Part shown: piece by piece, positions 9,499 through 18,871 of the stretch
How positions within the stretch are numbered: position 1 is the stretch's first letter
Layout of the letters: each line of letters begins with the position of its first letter
Origin: an uncultured Eubacteriales bacterium
Lineage (GTDB): Bacteria > Bacillota > Clostridia > Oscillospirales > Acutalibacteraceae
NCBI GenBank assembly: GCA_934454845.1
Contig: CAKSGV010000003.1
Location: forward strand, 35,418 to 99,417
Length of the DNA stretch: 64,000 bases
Direction of reading: 5' to 3'
Notes under the pieces: generated by a model
Told to the model about the DNA's origin: nothing
Database searches by the model: none
What the model saw: only the letters and a program-made list of their open reading frames with translations
Made by a program: the position numbers and the translations under genes

Positions 9499-9527
9499 TT
9501 GACTTTTCCTCGCGGTTGCACTAATAT
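9499..9527 (+). promoter_or_regulatory. Sigma-A promoter of the glycyl-radical operon
   Basis: TTGACT (9499-9504), 17-bp spacer, TAATAT (9522-9527), 35 bp before the start codon at 9563, with an aaaggtgaag ribosome site in between. Confidence 0.7.
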
Positions 9528-9562
9528 ATTAAATATAAAAATATATTAAAAAAGGTGAAGAA

Positions 9563-11548
9563 ATGGATAAGAAACTTTACGATTTTTTTGTGAATAAATG
9601 CCATAAAAAATACAGGTATCCTGTTAATTATGATTTGAAAACAGAATATTCTGAAAAAGGTCTTTCTCCGATAGAGAGAATGAGCGATAGGTTCGAAAAA
9701 ATGTGTAAAGCTCAAACTCCGCATATTTTCGAAAATGAGCAGATAGTTTTTATGCGCACAACAGAAAATCTCCCCGAAATATTCACTCCTGAGGAATGGG
9801 CAGATATTAAGAAAAAGCAATTTATTCACGAGCTGGGCTTTATGTCAAACCTTTCGCCGAATTATTACGGTACTATAAAGGTCGGCTTGCTTGAAAAAAG
9901 AAAGACTTCCGATATTTACGGTCAGCGCGCGATAGACAATATCATTATGCTTTCCGATAAATATCTTGAAGAGGCTAAAAGGATCGGCAGAGAAGATATA
10001 GTTGAAATTTTAACGCAGGTGCCGAGATATCCTGCAAGAAATTTCAGAGAAGCTTTGCAGTTTTTCAGAATTCTTCATTTTTCGCTTTGGCTTGAGGGAA
10101 ATTATCATAACACAATAGGCAGATTTGATAAATATCTGTATCCTTATCTTAAAAATGATATTGAAAACGGAGTTTTAGACCGTGCCTCGGCGCTTGACCT
10201 GCTTGAAGATTTCTTCCTCTCATTTAATAAGGACAGTGATCTTTACGTGGGCGTTCAGCAGGGGGATAACGGTCAGAGCATGATGCTCGGCGGTTGTGAT
10301 GAAGAGGGAAATGAAATATTCAATCTTCTTTCCGAGCTGTGTTTGGAAGCAAGCTATAATAATAAGCTAATAGATCCGAAAATAAACCTGCGCGTAAGCA
10401 AAAAAACGCCTAAAGAGATATATACTAAAGCAAGCCACCTAACAAAAGCCGGCTTAGGCTTTCCGCAGTATTCGAATGATGATATTGTTATTCCCGCGCT
10501 CTGCAAGCTTGGCTATGAAGAAAAAGACGCGGCAAATTATGCCGTTGCGGCGTGCTGGGAGTTTATAATCCCATTTGTGGGAGCGGATGTTGCAAATATC
10601 GGAGCGCTTTCTTATGCTAAGGCGATAGATGTCGCTTTTCATAATGACCTTAAAAATTGCGAAACCTATGAAGAATTTTTCTCTTCTGTGAAAAAAAGAA
10701 TAAACGAGCAGTGCGATGAAATATGTTTGGGACTTGAAAACCTGTGGTTTGTTCCGTCACCGTTTATGAATGTGCTTATGGACTGCGATATTTATAACGG
10801 CGGAAAATATAACAACTTCGGTATTCACGGTACGGGAATAGCCACTGCCGCCGACAGCCTTGCCGCTATCAAAAAATATGTATATGAAGAAAAGAGTATT
10901 TCTAAAGACGATTACATAAAAGCTGTCGACGAAAACTTTAAAAACAATAATCTGTTGCTTCATAAGCTTCGCTATGAAAGTCCTAAGCTTGGAAACAATG
11001 ATGATTATGTAGACGAAATAGCGGTAAAATTGCTTGACGCTTTTTCCGATTCGCTTTCCGGCAGGAAAAATTGCCGCGGCGGAATTTTCCGCGCAGGCAC
11101 GGGAAGCGCGATGTATTATTTATGGCACGCTGACGAGTTAGGTGCTTCGCCCGACGGCAGATTAAAAGGCGAGCCGCTCGGTACAAACTTCTCTGTAAGC
11201 CTTTTTGCTAAAGTAAAAGGTCCTGTTTCTGTAATAGGCTCTATGACAAAACCTCATTTTGAAAGAGCGATAAACGGCGGACCGCTTACTCTTGAATTCC
11301 ACCAGTCCCTATTTACAGACGAAGAAAGCATTGAAAAGGTCGGTACTATAGTAAAATCTTTTATAGACCGCGGCGGTCATCAGCTGCAGCTCAATGCTGT
11401 AAATGTTGAAAAACTTAAAGACGCACAGATACACCCTGAAAATTACAAACAGCTAGTTGTAAGAATTTGGGGTTGGAGTGCTTATTTCGTAGAGCTTGAT
11501 AAAGAATATCAGGATCAGGTAATAGCAAGACAGGTCTATTCTGTATGA
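9563..11548 (+). CDS. Glycyl radical enzyme, pyruvate formate-lyase family, function unknown
   Basis: 661 residues, shorter than typical PFL or diol-dehydratase relatives (750-850). The C-terminal glycyl-radical loop is clear: RIWGWSAYF with the radical glycine at residue 637. The thiyl cysteine is most likely Cys331 in AACWEFIIP, where most subgroups have GCVEP; the Trp and Phe flanking Glu333 mark an uncommon subgroup. The substrate cannot be read. The next gene encodes the activase and overlaps by 4 nt, and a DMT-family transporter follows, so product export or substrate exchange is plausible. It is oxygen-sensitive by family, which fits an anaerobe. Confidence 0.88.
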   Translation: MDKKLYDFFVNKCHKKYRYPVNYDLKTEYSEKGLSPIERMSDRFEKMCKAQTPHIFENEQIVFMRTTENLPEIFTPEEWADIKKKQFIHELGFMSNLSPNYYGTIKVGLLEKRKTSDIYGQRAIDNIIMLSDKYLEEAKRIGREDIVEILTQVPRYPARNFREALQFFRILHFSLWLEGNYHNTIGRFDKYLYPYLKNDIENGVLDRASALDLLEDFFLSFNKDSDLYVGVQQGDNGQSMMLGGCDEEGNEIFNLLSELCLEASYNNKLIDPKINLRVSKKTPKEIYTKASHLTKAGLGFPQYSNDDIVIPALCKLGYEEKDAANYAVAACWEFIIPFVGADVANIGALSYAKAIDVAFHNDLKNCETYEEFFSSVKKRINEQCDEICLGLENLWFVPSPFMNVLMDCDIYNGGKYNNFGIHGTGIATAADSLAAIKKYVYEEKSISKDDYIKAVDENFKNNNLLLHKLRYESPKLGNNDDYVDEIAVKLLDAFSDSLSGRKNCRGGIFRAGTGSAMYYLWHADELGASPDGRLKGEPLGTNFSVSLFAKVKGPVSVIGSMTKPHFERAINGGPLTLEFHQSLFTDEESIEKVGTIVKSFIDRGGHQLQLNAVNVEKLKDAQIHPENYKQLVVRIWGWSAYFVELDKEYQDQVIARQVYSV

Positions 11549-12300
11549 CAGGGATTGTTTTTGATATAAAAGAGCTTGCTGTTCACGACGGGCCGGGGCT
11601 AAGGACTACCGTATTTTTTAAGGGCTGCCCCCTTAGATGCAGATGGTGCCATAATCCCGAGGGATTAAAAGCAGAGCCTCAGCTTATGGTGAAAGATAAT
11701 TGCTGCAAGCATTGCGGACTATGTCGGATGCCGTGTTATCACGCAGAATGTCAGCCTTATAAGCGGTGTCTTCACGCCTGCCCCGATAATCTTATCAGCG
11801 TTTCGGGAAGAAAAATCGATTCAAAAGAGCTCGCAAAAGAGCTTATAAAAAGCGCGGAGCCTTTAGGAGATAATTTCGGAGGAATCACTTTTTCAGGCGG
11901 CGAGCCGCTTATGCAACCCGATTTTTTAATCGAAACTGCCGAAAATCTTCAAGGATATCATTTATGCGTTGAAACGAGCGGATATGCAGAATCGGAAGTT
12001 TTTAAAAAAGTGATAGATAAGCTTGATTTTATCATTATGGATATCAAGCTTGCTGACAGCCTTGAGCATTTAAAATATACCGGCGTTAAAAACGAAATTA
12101 TTCTTAAAAACTTTGAAATCTTAAGAAACAGCGAAAAACCGTATCTTATCAGAACTCCGCTTATTCCCGGCATTACCGATACAAAAGAAAATCTTTCAAA
12201 GATAAAAGATATTATAGGTGAAAGCAATTATGAAACCCTGCCGTATAACGAAATGGCGGGAGCAAAATATAAAATGCTCGGAATGAATTATTCTTTATAA
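11545..12300 (+). CDS. Glycyl-radical enzyme activating enzyme (radical SAM)
   Basis: 251 residues. The radical-SAM CxxxCxxC motif is CPLRCRWC near residues 28-35, in the context FFKGCPLRCRWCHNPEG. An insert follows with extra cysteines (CCKHCGLCRMPC, CxxxCLHAC), which forms auxiliary Fe-S clusters in the glycyl-radical activase subgroup larger than PflA. FSGGEPL (near 117) is the SAM-binding GGE motif. It installs the glycyl radical on its partner. ATG overlaps the partner's stop by 4 nt (translational coupling), so it is specific to the enzyme at 9563-11548. Confidence 0.92.
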   Translation: MTGIVFDIKELAVHDGPGLRTTVFFKGCPLRCRWCHNPEGLKAEPQLMVKDNCCKHCGLCRMPCYHAECQPYKRCLHACPDNLISVSGRKIDSKELAKELIKSAEPLGDNFGGITFSGGEPLMQPDFLIETAENLQGYHLCVETSGYAESEVFKKVIDKLDFIIMDIKLADSLEHLKYTGVKNEIILKNFEILRNSEKPYLIRTPLIPGITDTKENLSKIKDIIGESNYETLPYNEMAGAKYKMLGMNYSL

Positions 12301-12322
12301 AAAAGAGGAAGATTTTTTAAAT

Positions 12323-13183
12323 ATGTGGATACTATTCGCGCTCGGCTCCGCATTATTCGGAGGAATAACAGCAATTCTTGCAAAATGCGGAATTAAAAAA
12401 ACCGATTCTGATGTTGCTACTGCGGTAAGAACAATTATAGTCTTATTGTTTTCTTGGATAATGGTTTTTATTGCGGGTTCTGCACAAACGATAAGGGATA
12501 TCAGCGCTAAAACCTTTCTTTTTTTGATTTTTTCCGGAATTTCTACAGGCGCTTCCTGGCTTTGCTATTTCAGAGCTTTGCAGCTCGGAAATGTAAATAA
12601 GGTTGTACCGATAGATAAATCTTCAACAGTTCTTACGATTATTCTTGCTTTCATTTTTTTAGGTGAGCAAATAACCGTTTTTAAAGCAGTTGCGGTCGTG
12701 CTTATAGGCATTGGAACTTTTTTGATGATAGAAAAGAAAAATGAGCCCGATAAAGTGCACGAAAAGAAATCATGGTTTCTTTATGCGGTGCTTTCGGCAG
12801 TATTTGCCGCTCTGACTTCGATATTAGGCAAAATAGGAATTGAGAATGTGGAGTCTAATCTTGGAACTGCTGTCAGGACCTCGGTAGTCCTTGCTATGGC
12901 TTTTATAATTGTTTTTATAAAGAAAAAACAAAGTCTTTTAAAGGCTATACCTAAAAACGAACTTTTATTTATCTGCCTTTCTGGGATTGCAACGGGTGCT
13001 TCCTGGCTTTGCTATTATAAAGCTTTAAAATACGGACCTGCAAGCGCTGTTGTTCCGATAGATAAGTTAAGCATTTTGGTAACCGTGGGATTTTCTTATC
13101 CCGTGTTTAAAGAAAAGCTTTCTTTAAAATCTTTTATCGGTCTTTTAATGATAGTTATAGGAACATTTGTTATGATAATTTAA
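12323..13183 (+). CDS. DMT-superfamily permease, two EamA domains
   Basis: 286 residues with about 10 predicted hydrophobic helices in two homologous halves. The repeat is visible as GISTGASWLCYFRALQLG in the first half and GIATGASWLCYYKALKYG in the second, each followed by VVPIDK. Members of this family export or take up small metabolites across the cytoplasmic membrane. It follows the activase by 22 nt in the same direction and ends at a terminator, so it belongs to the glycyl-radical operon and may move its substrate or product. Confidence 0.88.
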   Translation: MWILFALGSALFGGITAILAKCGIKKTDSDVATAVRTIIVLLFSWIMVFIAGSAQTIRDISAKTFLFLIFSGISTGASWLCYFRALQLGNVNKVVPIDKSSTVLTIILAFIFLGEQITVFKAVAVVLIGIGTFLMIEKKNEPDKVHEKKSWFLYAVLSAVFAALTSILGKIGIENVESNLGTAVRTSVVLAMAFIIVFIKKKQSLLKAIPKNELLFICLSGIATGASWLCYYKALKYGPASAVVPIDKLSILVTVGFSYPVFKEKLSLKSFIGLLMIVIGTFVMII

Positions 13184-13185
13184 AA

Positions 13186-13222
13186 AACAAAACCCGAAGA
13201 AGTTTTCTTCGGGTTTTAAAAT
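13186..13222. terminator. Bidirectional rho-independent terminator
   Basis: Perfect 13-bp stem aaaacccgaagaa/ttcttcgggtttt (13189-13201 with 13205-13217), with A- and T-runs on both sides. It separates the convergent DMT permease and ABC transporter genes. Confidence 0.88.
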
Positions 13223-14956
13223 TTACTGAATAGTCCAGTTGCCTGTGCATCTTTGGAGGTCGGCCATATGAGTGTAAATTCCGTTTTTCTTATAGAGCTC
13301 TTCGGGTGAGCCTTCTTCTGCAACCGTTCCGTCGGATAAAACAACGATTTTATCGGCACCTGCAACAGTTCTCATTCGGTGAGCGATTATAAGCACTGTT
13401 TTATTTTTGATAAGCCTTGAAAGAGCGGTTTGAATGAGCGTTTCGTTTTCCACATCAAGGCTTGCGGTCGCTTCGTCGAGCAGAATTATCGGAGCGTCTT
13501 TTAAGAAAGCGCGCGCGATCGAAATTCTCTGCCTTTCTCCTCCCGAAAGCTCACAGCCGTTTTCACCTATCTCGGTGTTCCACTTATCAGGAAGTTTTAA
13601 TGCGAATTCATCGCAGTTTGCAAGCTTTGCCGCAGCTATGACTTCTTCGTCGGTAGCGTCTTTGCGGCCGAGCCTTATATTTTCCATAATAGTATTATCA
13701 AATAATGTTACATCTTGAAAAACTATTGAATAAAGGCTCATCAGCTTTTCGGGATCGATTTTTGAGATATCTGTCTTACCCACTGTTATAGTGCCTTTCT
13801 GATTATCCCAAAATCTTGCGGCAAGTCTTGAAACAGTGGTTTTGCCTCCGCCCGAAGGTCCAACGAGCGCCGTTACTTCTCCTTGTTTTGCCGTAAACGA
13901 AACATCTTTAAGCACTGTTTCAGAGCTGTCATATGAAAAGCCGACATTTTTAAATTCTATATCGTATCCTTCGGTATTAAAAGTTTCGCTGCCCGTTTGA
14001 ACAGGGTGATCGAAAATTTCATTCATTCTTGCAACATTCGTTCTCATAGCTATCACCGCCGCGAGGTTTTGAAGAGCGCCCTGCATAGGATCATAAAGTC
14101 TTGATGCCGCGATAAGGAACATAAAGAATGTGAGCGCGCTTATACTTCCTTTTATAAGCAATACAGAGCCTGTGAGTGCAACTGTGGCAATTCCGAGTTT
14201 TAAAACGGCTCCCGCTGAGGTTACGAATACTGCTGTTGTAAATTCCGCTGAAACCGACTGCTTTTCCACCGCTTTTATTTTTGAGGAAAGCCCCTTTAAA
14301 TATTCATTTTCGGCATTATTGGATTTAAGATCGCGCAGAGTTTCAATATATTCCTGAATTCCGTCGGCACAGATCATTTTAATTTTCATTGTTTTTTTCT
14401 GCACTTTATCCTGGATTTTGTAGCTGAAAAGCACTATTGCGATCGAAACGGGTATTACCCATAGCGCCGCAAGAGCCATTTTAGCGTCAAAGAAAAATAA
14501 GCTTAATGCTATAACAATTGTTGAAATAAGAGATCCGAAAAGCCCGGGGATATAATGCGAGCAGTCCTTTTCAAGCACTTCGCAGTCCGCCATGATCGTG
14601 CTTGTAAGATCGGCAAGATCTTTTTTTGAGAAGAAAGAAAGGGGAAGCTTGCGCAGTCTTTCCGCAATACTAAGCCGTCTTTTTCCGCTTTCCTCGTAAG
14701 TTGTGAAAAATGTGCTGTTATATTGAATATAGGTCGTTAAAAGTATAACGGCAAAGCAGATAACAGTTCCGGCAATATAAAATCCTATTCTCTCTAAAGC
14801 CTTTTTACCGTCTAAAAAATCGGAAATAAGAAAATAGATAAGTCCCATAGGAAGCATAAATGCAATATTCTGCAAAGCGCAGGCGATTATACCTTTTAAT
14901 ATACCCACAGCGCCTTCTTTTGAGCTTGCCGTGGCTCGTTTTATAAATTTAATCAT
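13223..14956 (-). CDS. ABC transporter permease/ATPase subunit B (heterodimer partner, exporter fold)
   Basis: 577 residues from ATG 14956, which has an aaaggagg site and overlaps the partner's stop (ATGA); a GTG-like upstream start is less likely. The N-terminal half is a six-helix exporter-type membrane domain. The ATPase domain shows Walker A GPSGGGKTT, signature LSGGERQR, Walker B ILLDEATASLD and H-loop IIAHR, all intact. With the gene at 14953-16728 it should form a heterodimer. Such pairs include drug exporters and the YbtPQ/IrtAB siderophore importers, which share this fold. The iron-type box before the operon favours the second group, but this is inference. Confidence 0.85.
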   Translation of the reverse strand: MIKFIKRATASSKEGAVGILKGIIACALQNIAFMLPMGLIYFLISDFLDGKKALERIGFYIAGTVICFAVILLTTYIQYNSTFFTTYEESGKRRLSIAERLRKLPLSFFSKKDLADLTSTIMADCEVLEKDCSHYIPGLFGSLISTIVIALSLFFFDAKMALAALWVIPVSIAIVLFSYKIQDKVQKKTMKIKMICADGIQEYIETLRDLKSNNAENEYLKGLSSKIKAVEKQSVSAEFTTAVFVTSAGAVLKLGIATVALTGSVLLIKGSISALTFFMFLIAASRLYDPMQGALQNLAAVIAMRTNVARMNEIFDHPVQTGSETFNTEGYDIEFKNVGFSYDSSETVLKDVSFTAKQGEVTALVGPSGGGKTTVSRLAARFWDNQKGTITVGKTDISKIDPEKLMSLYSIVFQDVTLFDNTIMENIRLGRKDATDEEVIAAAKLANCDEFALKLPDKWNTEIGENGCELSGGERQRISIARAFLKDAPIILLDEATASLDVENETLIQTALSRLIKNKTVLIIAHRMRTVAGADKIVVLSDGTVAEEGSPEELYKKNGIYTHMADLQRCTGNWTIQ

Positions 14957-16728
14957 TTCATTTCCTCCTTTGAAACCTTCCAAAGAACAGAAGCGTTGTA
15001 ATCAGACCACATTTTTGCAAAAATTCCTTTTTTGCCGCAAAGCTCGTCAAGCTTGCCGCGTTCTGCAATTTTTCCGTCTTCAATAACATAGATGCAGTCG
15101 GCGTTTGCCACAGTAGAAAGTCTGTGCGCGATCATAATTACTGTTTTACCTCGCGATAGTTCGCTGAAAGCTTTCTGCACCTTTGCCTCGTTATCGGGAT
15201 CTGCAAAAGCGGTAGCCTCGTCAAGGATAAGAATGGGCGAATTTTTAAGCACCGCTCTTGCAATGGCAATCCGTTGCTGCTCTCCTCCGGAAAGGTATAT
15301 GCCATGCGATCCTATCACCGTGTCGGCGCCTTGCGGGAATTTTTCGATTATATCGGAGCATTGAGCGGTTTTTAAAGCGTTTAAGACTTCTTCTTTTGAG
15401 GCGTCAGGTCTTGCTAATTTAACATTATTGAAGATAGACTCTTTAATAAGCTTGCTGTTTTGGAAAACAAATGAGACCGTATTCATAAGTTCTTCTTTTG
15501 AAATATTTTTAATATCCGCTCCGCCGATTTTGATGCTTCCGGAATCGACATCAAAAAATCTCGAAACAAGTGAGGCAAGAGTAGATTTTCCTCCGCCTGA
15601 CGGTCCTACAAACGCAACTGTTTGCCCGGGCTCAATTTTAAGGGAAATGCCTTTTATTATTTCTTTTGATTTTTCATATCCGAAGTGAACATTATCAAGC
15701 TCCACTGAAGAGTCGGCAGGGGAAACGGGGCTTTCGCTGATACTTAACGGCTTTGCATTTAAAACTGTATCTATTCTGTTAAGCGCGTCAGCAACGATCA
15801 TATTATTTTCGCTCATATACATAATTTTCGTAAGTGTGAGAGAAATAACGGGTGTTATAATTATATAAAAAAGAATATTCAGTAAAAATTCGTTTGTAAC
15901 TCCGTCTTTTGTAAAGTAGAGTGCTCCGCCTATAAGGAAAGCAAAAACACCGTTTATTGCGGTAGTGTAAAGCAACATAGGCAGTCTCATTTGCTTAGTG
16001 TAGGCTATTACCCATTTTTCGTATTCATCGATAGTACCCTTGAATTTCTTAAAGGAAAATACCGATTGTCCGAAAGTTTTTACAACAGGTATACCGCGGA
16101 CATATTCGACCGCCTCGTTGGACATTGCCTCAAGCGCATTGTTATACTGTCTCATTTTTTCTTCCATACGCTTTCCCGTCATAGCGGACATAATAATAAA
16201 TCCTAAAACTACGAGCACAAGGCTCAAAAGACCTAAACGCCAATCAAATACAAGCAGAAGCGCGAGCAAACCCACAGGCGTTGCCATTGCCGCGTATTTA
16301 TCGGGGAGCTGGTGCGCAAGGTATGTTTCGGCGGCGCCCGTGCTCTCGTTAATTATTTTGCGGAGCTTTCCGCTTCCGATTTTTTCGGTAAACCCGATAG
16401 AAAGGTCGGATAAGGCTTTTGCGGTTTTAATTCTCAAAACCGTGGCGACTCTGAAAGCTGACAGATGCGAGCACATCAAAGCACCGATATACATTAAAAA
16501 GGATAAAACGGCAAATAAAACCGCCTTAAATCCTAAGTTTGTAAGATCCTCGGCATTTTTAAAATCGGGTGCCGAATTTAAAACCTCTTTAATGATCTTG
16601 AAGATCTCATAAAAAGGTATCAGCGCAACAAGTGCGCTTGCTGCCGAGAGTATCCAGGAAGCGTATGTTAGATATTTCCGCTTTCCCGCATATTCCATAA
16701 GCCTTGAAAGATTTGATTGTTTTTTCAA
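14953..16728 (-). CDS. ABC transporter permease/ATPase subunit A (heterodimer partner, exporter fold)
   Basis: 591 residues. The membrane domain (six helices, residues 20-310) is followed by an ATPase domain with Walker A GPSGGGKST, signature LSGGEQQR and Walker B ILDEATAFADP. It is the first gene of a two-gene minus-strand operon (4-nt overlap with subunit B). The start at 16728 has an aaggaggaataattttg context. A perfect GTTAGC-GATT-GCTAAC box lies at 16761-16776, between this start and the upstream tetR gene. The same box occurs twice before feoA, so iron-dependent control and siderophore or iron-related transport are likely. Drug efflux is the alternative because of the adjacent TetR gene. 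Confidence 0.85.
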   Translation of the reverse strand: MKKQSNLSRLMEYAGKRKYLTYASWILSAASALVALIPFYEIFKIIKEVLNSAPDFKNAEDLTNLGFKAVLFAVLSFLMYIGALMCSHLSAFRVATVLRIKTAKALSDLSIGFTEKIGSGKLRKIINESTGAAETYLAHQLPDKYAAMATPVGLLALLLVFDWRLGLLSLVLVVLGFIIMSAMTGKRMEEKMRQYNNALEAMSNEAVEYVRGIPVVKTFGQSVFSFKKFKGTIDEYEKWVIAYTKQMRLPMLLYTTAINGVFAFLIGGALYFTKDGVTNEFLLNILFYIIITPVISLTLTKIMYMSENNMIVADALNRIDTVLNAKPLSISESPVSPADSSVELDNVHFGYEKSKEIIKGISLKIEPGQTVAFVGPSGGGKSTLASLVSRFFDVDSGSIKIGGADIKNISKEELMNTVSFVFQNSKLIKESIFNNVKLARPDASKEEVLNALKTAQCSDIIEKFPQGADTVIGSHGIYLSGGEQQRIAIARAVLKNSPILILDEATAFADPDNEAKVQKAFSELSRGKTVIMIAHRLSTVANADCIYVIEDGKIAERGKLDELCGKKGIFAKMWSDYNASVLWKVSKEEMK

Positions 16729-16760
16729 AATTATTCCTCCTTAAAAAATTTATTGCGCAA

Positions 16761-16776
16761 GTTAGCGATTGCTAAC
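16761..16776. promoter_or_regulatory. Candidate iron-regulator operator (GTTAGC-N4-GCTAAC)
   Basis: Perfect 6-4-6 inverted repeat GTTAGCGATTGCTAAC, 33 bp before the start codon of the ABC operon. It has the same arms as the two boxes before feoA. The core resembles DtxR/IdeR-type operators (TTAG...CTAA), but the cognate regulator is not in this window. Confidence 0.65.
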
Positions 16777-16799
16777 TGATTTATAAAAAATTAAAGGTT

Positions 16800-17417
16800 T
16801 TAAAAACCCATAATTTTTTTCCAGCCTGCTGTATAAAAATCCCGAAGCTCATTTAAGCATTCCTCGGCTTTATTTGCTTTTGTATCGTGAATGATAAGCT
16901 CAAAAAATGCTGTGAAAAGTCCGCTTACAAGGATATGCTCTAAAAAAGGATCGACATTGTATTTCGGGTGACCGAGGGTTTCCATAACTCTTGCGAAGGT
17001 ATGGGTGGCGTCAATTTCGATACGCACCATATCGTCAATAATATTTTCATATTTTGTGCCTTGAGAAGAGCAGAGAATAAGCCTGAATTCTTCTTTATAC
17101 TTAAAAGCATATTTCATCATTTCTAAAAGGCAGTTTCCTGATATCACGCCGATATTATCCGCCTGATCTTCCGGGTTAAGCTCGGTAAAGGTTTTTTGAG
17201 CCTGCCTGAACATATTTAAAAATGTTTCATATTTTTCGCTCACGATTGAATCAAAAAGCTCTTCTTTGCTTAAAAAGTATCCGTAAAACGCACCTGTGGT
17301 AACACCCGCATTATTCACGATATTTCTGAGTGAAGAAGATTTATAGCCTTTTTCAGCAAACTCTCTGCGAGCGGCTTCATATATCTTTTCAAGAGTGGTT
17401 TTATTTTCTCCTGCCAT
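16800..17417 (-). CDS. TetR/AcrR-family transcriptional regulator
   Basis: 205 residues. The N-terminal helix-turn-helix is typical of TetR (EKGYKSSSLRNIVNNAGVTTGAFYGYF, residues 22-48). The C-terminal helical ligand-binding domain is diverse. It is immediately upstream of the ABC transporter pair in the same direction, so it may be transcribed with it. It has its own consensus promoter overlapped by a palindrome, which suggests autorepression. An ATG at 17417 follows cggagg. Confidence 0.9.
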   Translation of the reverse strand: MAGENKTTLEKIYEAARREFAEKGYKSSSLRNIVNNAGVTTGAFYGYFLSKEELFDSIVSEKYETFLNMFRQAQKTFTELNPEDQADNIGVISGNCLLEMMKYAFKYKEEFRLILCSSQGTKYENIIDDMVRIEIDATHTFARVMETLGHPKYNVDPFLEHILVSGLFTAFFELIIHDTKANKAEECLNELRDFYTAGWKKIMGF

Positions 17418-17429
17418 TTTGTCCTCCGA

Positions 17430-17474
17430 AATATAACACTGTTATATTATAATTTCATTTAAAGCTTGTGTCAA
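17430..17474 (-). promoter_or_regulatory. Consensus sigma-A promoter with overlapping palindromic operator for tetR
   Basis: On the minus strand TTGACA (17474-17469), 17-bp spacer and TATAAT (17451-17446) are perfect consensus. AATATAAC-ACT-GTTATATT (17430-17448) overlaps the -10 and the start site, as expected for an autoregulatory TetR operator. Confidence 0.72.
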
Positions 17475-17499
17475 GCAAATTTTTTAAGGGAGAAAAGTT

Positions 17500-18372
17500 T
17501 TAAAGGTTGCTTCTATTAATTTTCAAATAGAATTTAGGTGAGATGCCTTTTTCTTTTTTAAATACTCTTGCAAAGTAACTCGGATCGTTAAAACCGTTTT
17601 CAACTGCGATTTCAGTCATCGTTTTATGAGTGGATCTCAGCTCGCGGCAAGCATTTTCTATTCTTATTTTATTAATATAATTTATCGGAGTAGCTCCGGT
17701 TATTTCTTTAAAAGAATGGCAAAGATATTTCTTATTCAGTCCGCACACATCGGACAGATCATTTAAGTCTATTTTTTCAGTATAGTGATCATCTATCCAT
17801 TTTAGTAAATTTTCAATCTCATTTATTTTTTTTCTTCTTCTTTTTTCTGTTCCTGTTTCTATTTTATTTAAAAAATAAAGATTAAAAAAAATATTATACA
17901 ATAAACTAAAGGCAGAAAGCTCAAAATATTCAGGCTTAAAATGTAAAAGATTAAAAAAAGAAATTAGATCTGCATAAAGCTTGCTTTCATCCTGATTTAG
18001 AAGAGTTGAAACTATTTTTTCCCCGCTTACTAAAGGAAATAAGATTTCCGATATTTTATCTTTATGACTCCGAAAAAGCATTTTTATATCAAAAACCAGT
18101 ACTTCATATATGCAGTTATTCGGTTCGCCTCTGTGCAGAAAACCGCAGTTGACAAAAGCGATATCCCCTTGTCTTAAGCTGTACTCCACGTTTTGAATAA
18201 AAAGCTTAAAATTTCCGCTTAAAATATGGATTATTTCAAACTCATTATGCCAATGAAGAGGCATAATATACTGAAAATAATTTTTATCAACATAGTAATA
18301 TTGAAGCGGAAATTCATCGGTTCCGTGTTTTTTATTTTCGTAATAATCATAAATTTTCATAATTTTTTTCAA
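17500..18372 (-). CDS. AraC-family transcriptional regulator with cupin sensor
   Basis: 290 residues. An N-terminal cupin (MPLHWHNEFEIIHILSG near 37-53; LRQGDIAFVNCGFLHRGE near 66-83) probably binds a sugar. A C-terminal AraC DNA-binding domain (IDLNDLSDVCGLNKKYLCHSF; MTEIAVENGFNDPSYFARVF) ends the protein. It is divergent from the decayed glycosidase and L-fucose isomerase, which suggests control of fucose use. The ATG at 18372 lies in an AT-rich stretch without a strong ribosome site. Confidence 0.87.
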   Translation of the reverse strand: MKKIMKIYDYYENKKHGTDEFPLQYYYVDKNYFQYIMPLHWHNEFEIIHILSGNFKLFIQNVEYSLRQGDIAFVNCGFLHRGEPNNCIYEVLVFDIKMLFRSHKDKISEILFPLVSGEKIVSTLLNQDESKLYADLISFFNLLHFKPEYFELSAFSLLYNIFFNLYFLNKIETGTEKRRRKKINEIENLLKWIDDHYTEKIDLNDLSDVCGLNKKYLCHSFKEITGATPINYINKIRIENACRELRSTHKTMTEIAVENGFNDPSYFARVFKKEKGISPKFYLKINRSNL

Positions 18373-18480
18373 AAAATGAATTTTGTCCTTTTTTTAGTTA
18401 TTATTTTTATAGTATTATATCATAAATAAGACTATAATACAATTATAAATATAATATCAGGAGAAGACTTTATAGATTGA

Positions 18481-18814
18481 TTGCCGTTTAGACAAATTCA
18501 TCTTGATTTTCACACCTAGGAATTATGCCGGATGCCGGAAGTGAATTTTCTAAAGAGGATTTTGAAGAAGCTTTAAAAACGTGCTATATTTCTTCGATAA
18601 CTTTATTTGCTATGAATCATCACAGCAGGAGTTATTTTCCTTCAGAAATAAATTCAAAGCATTAGACGCTTAAATCCAATCCGCTTTACGGATTATTGGC
18701 TGAAGATAAAACTCTTAAAACAGATATGTAAATCATTTTGAATTTGAAAATGGTAAGATTAGTTTTACCGTTCCTTGTTTTAAATTACACGGAATGATAG
18801 TTAATGATTATTAG
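18481..18814 (+). pseudogene. Remnant of a GHL6-type glycosidase gene, both ends kept, middle deleted
   Basis: The start encodes LPFRQIHLDFHT, then after one frame change IMPDAGSEFSKEDFEEALKT and SSITLFAMNHHS, which parallels the N-terminus of the gene at 3441-5465 (RRHLCDMHIEDW...DIDKYFENIKAAHIQSAMIYLQSH). The end encodes HFEFENGKISFTVPCFKLHG MIVNDY followed by a stop, like the C-terminus of the same family. About 600 codons between them are gone. An aggagaag ribosome site remains at 18459-18466. It was probably an operon partner of fucI. Confidence 0.68.
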
Positions 18815-18871
18815 ATAGGAAATTGCAAAGTTACAGTTCAAAAAAATTTATAGAATGAGAAGTGTGAAATA

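Noticed and set aside
14953..17417. ABC pair considered as a plain multidrug exporter because of the adjacent TetR
   Set aside because: Not excluded, but the perfect box shared with feo before the ABC operon makes an iron link more likely, so I did not call drug efflux.
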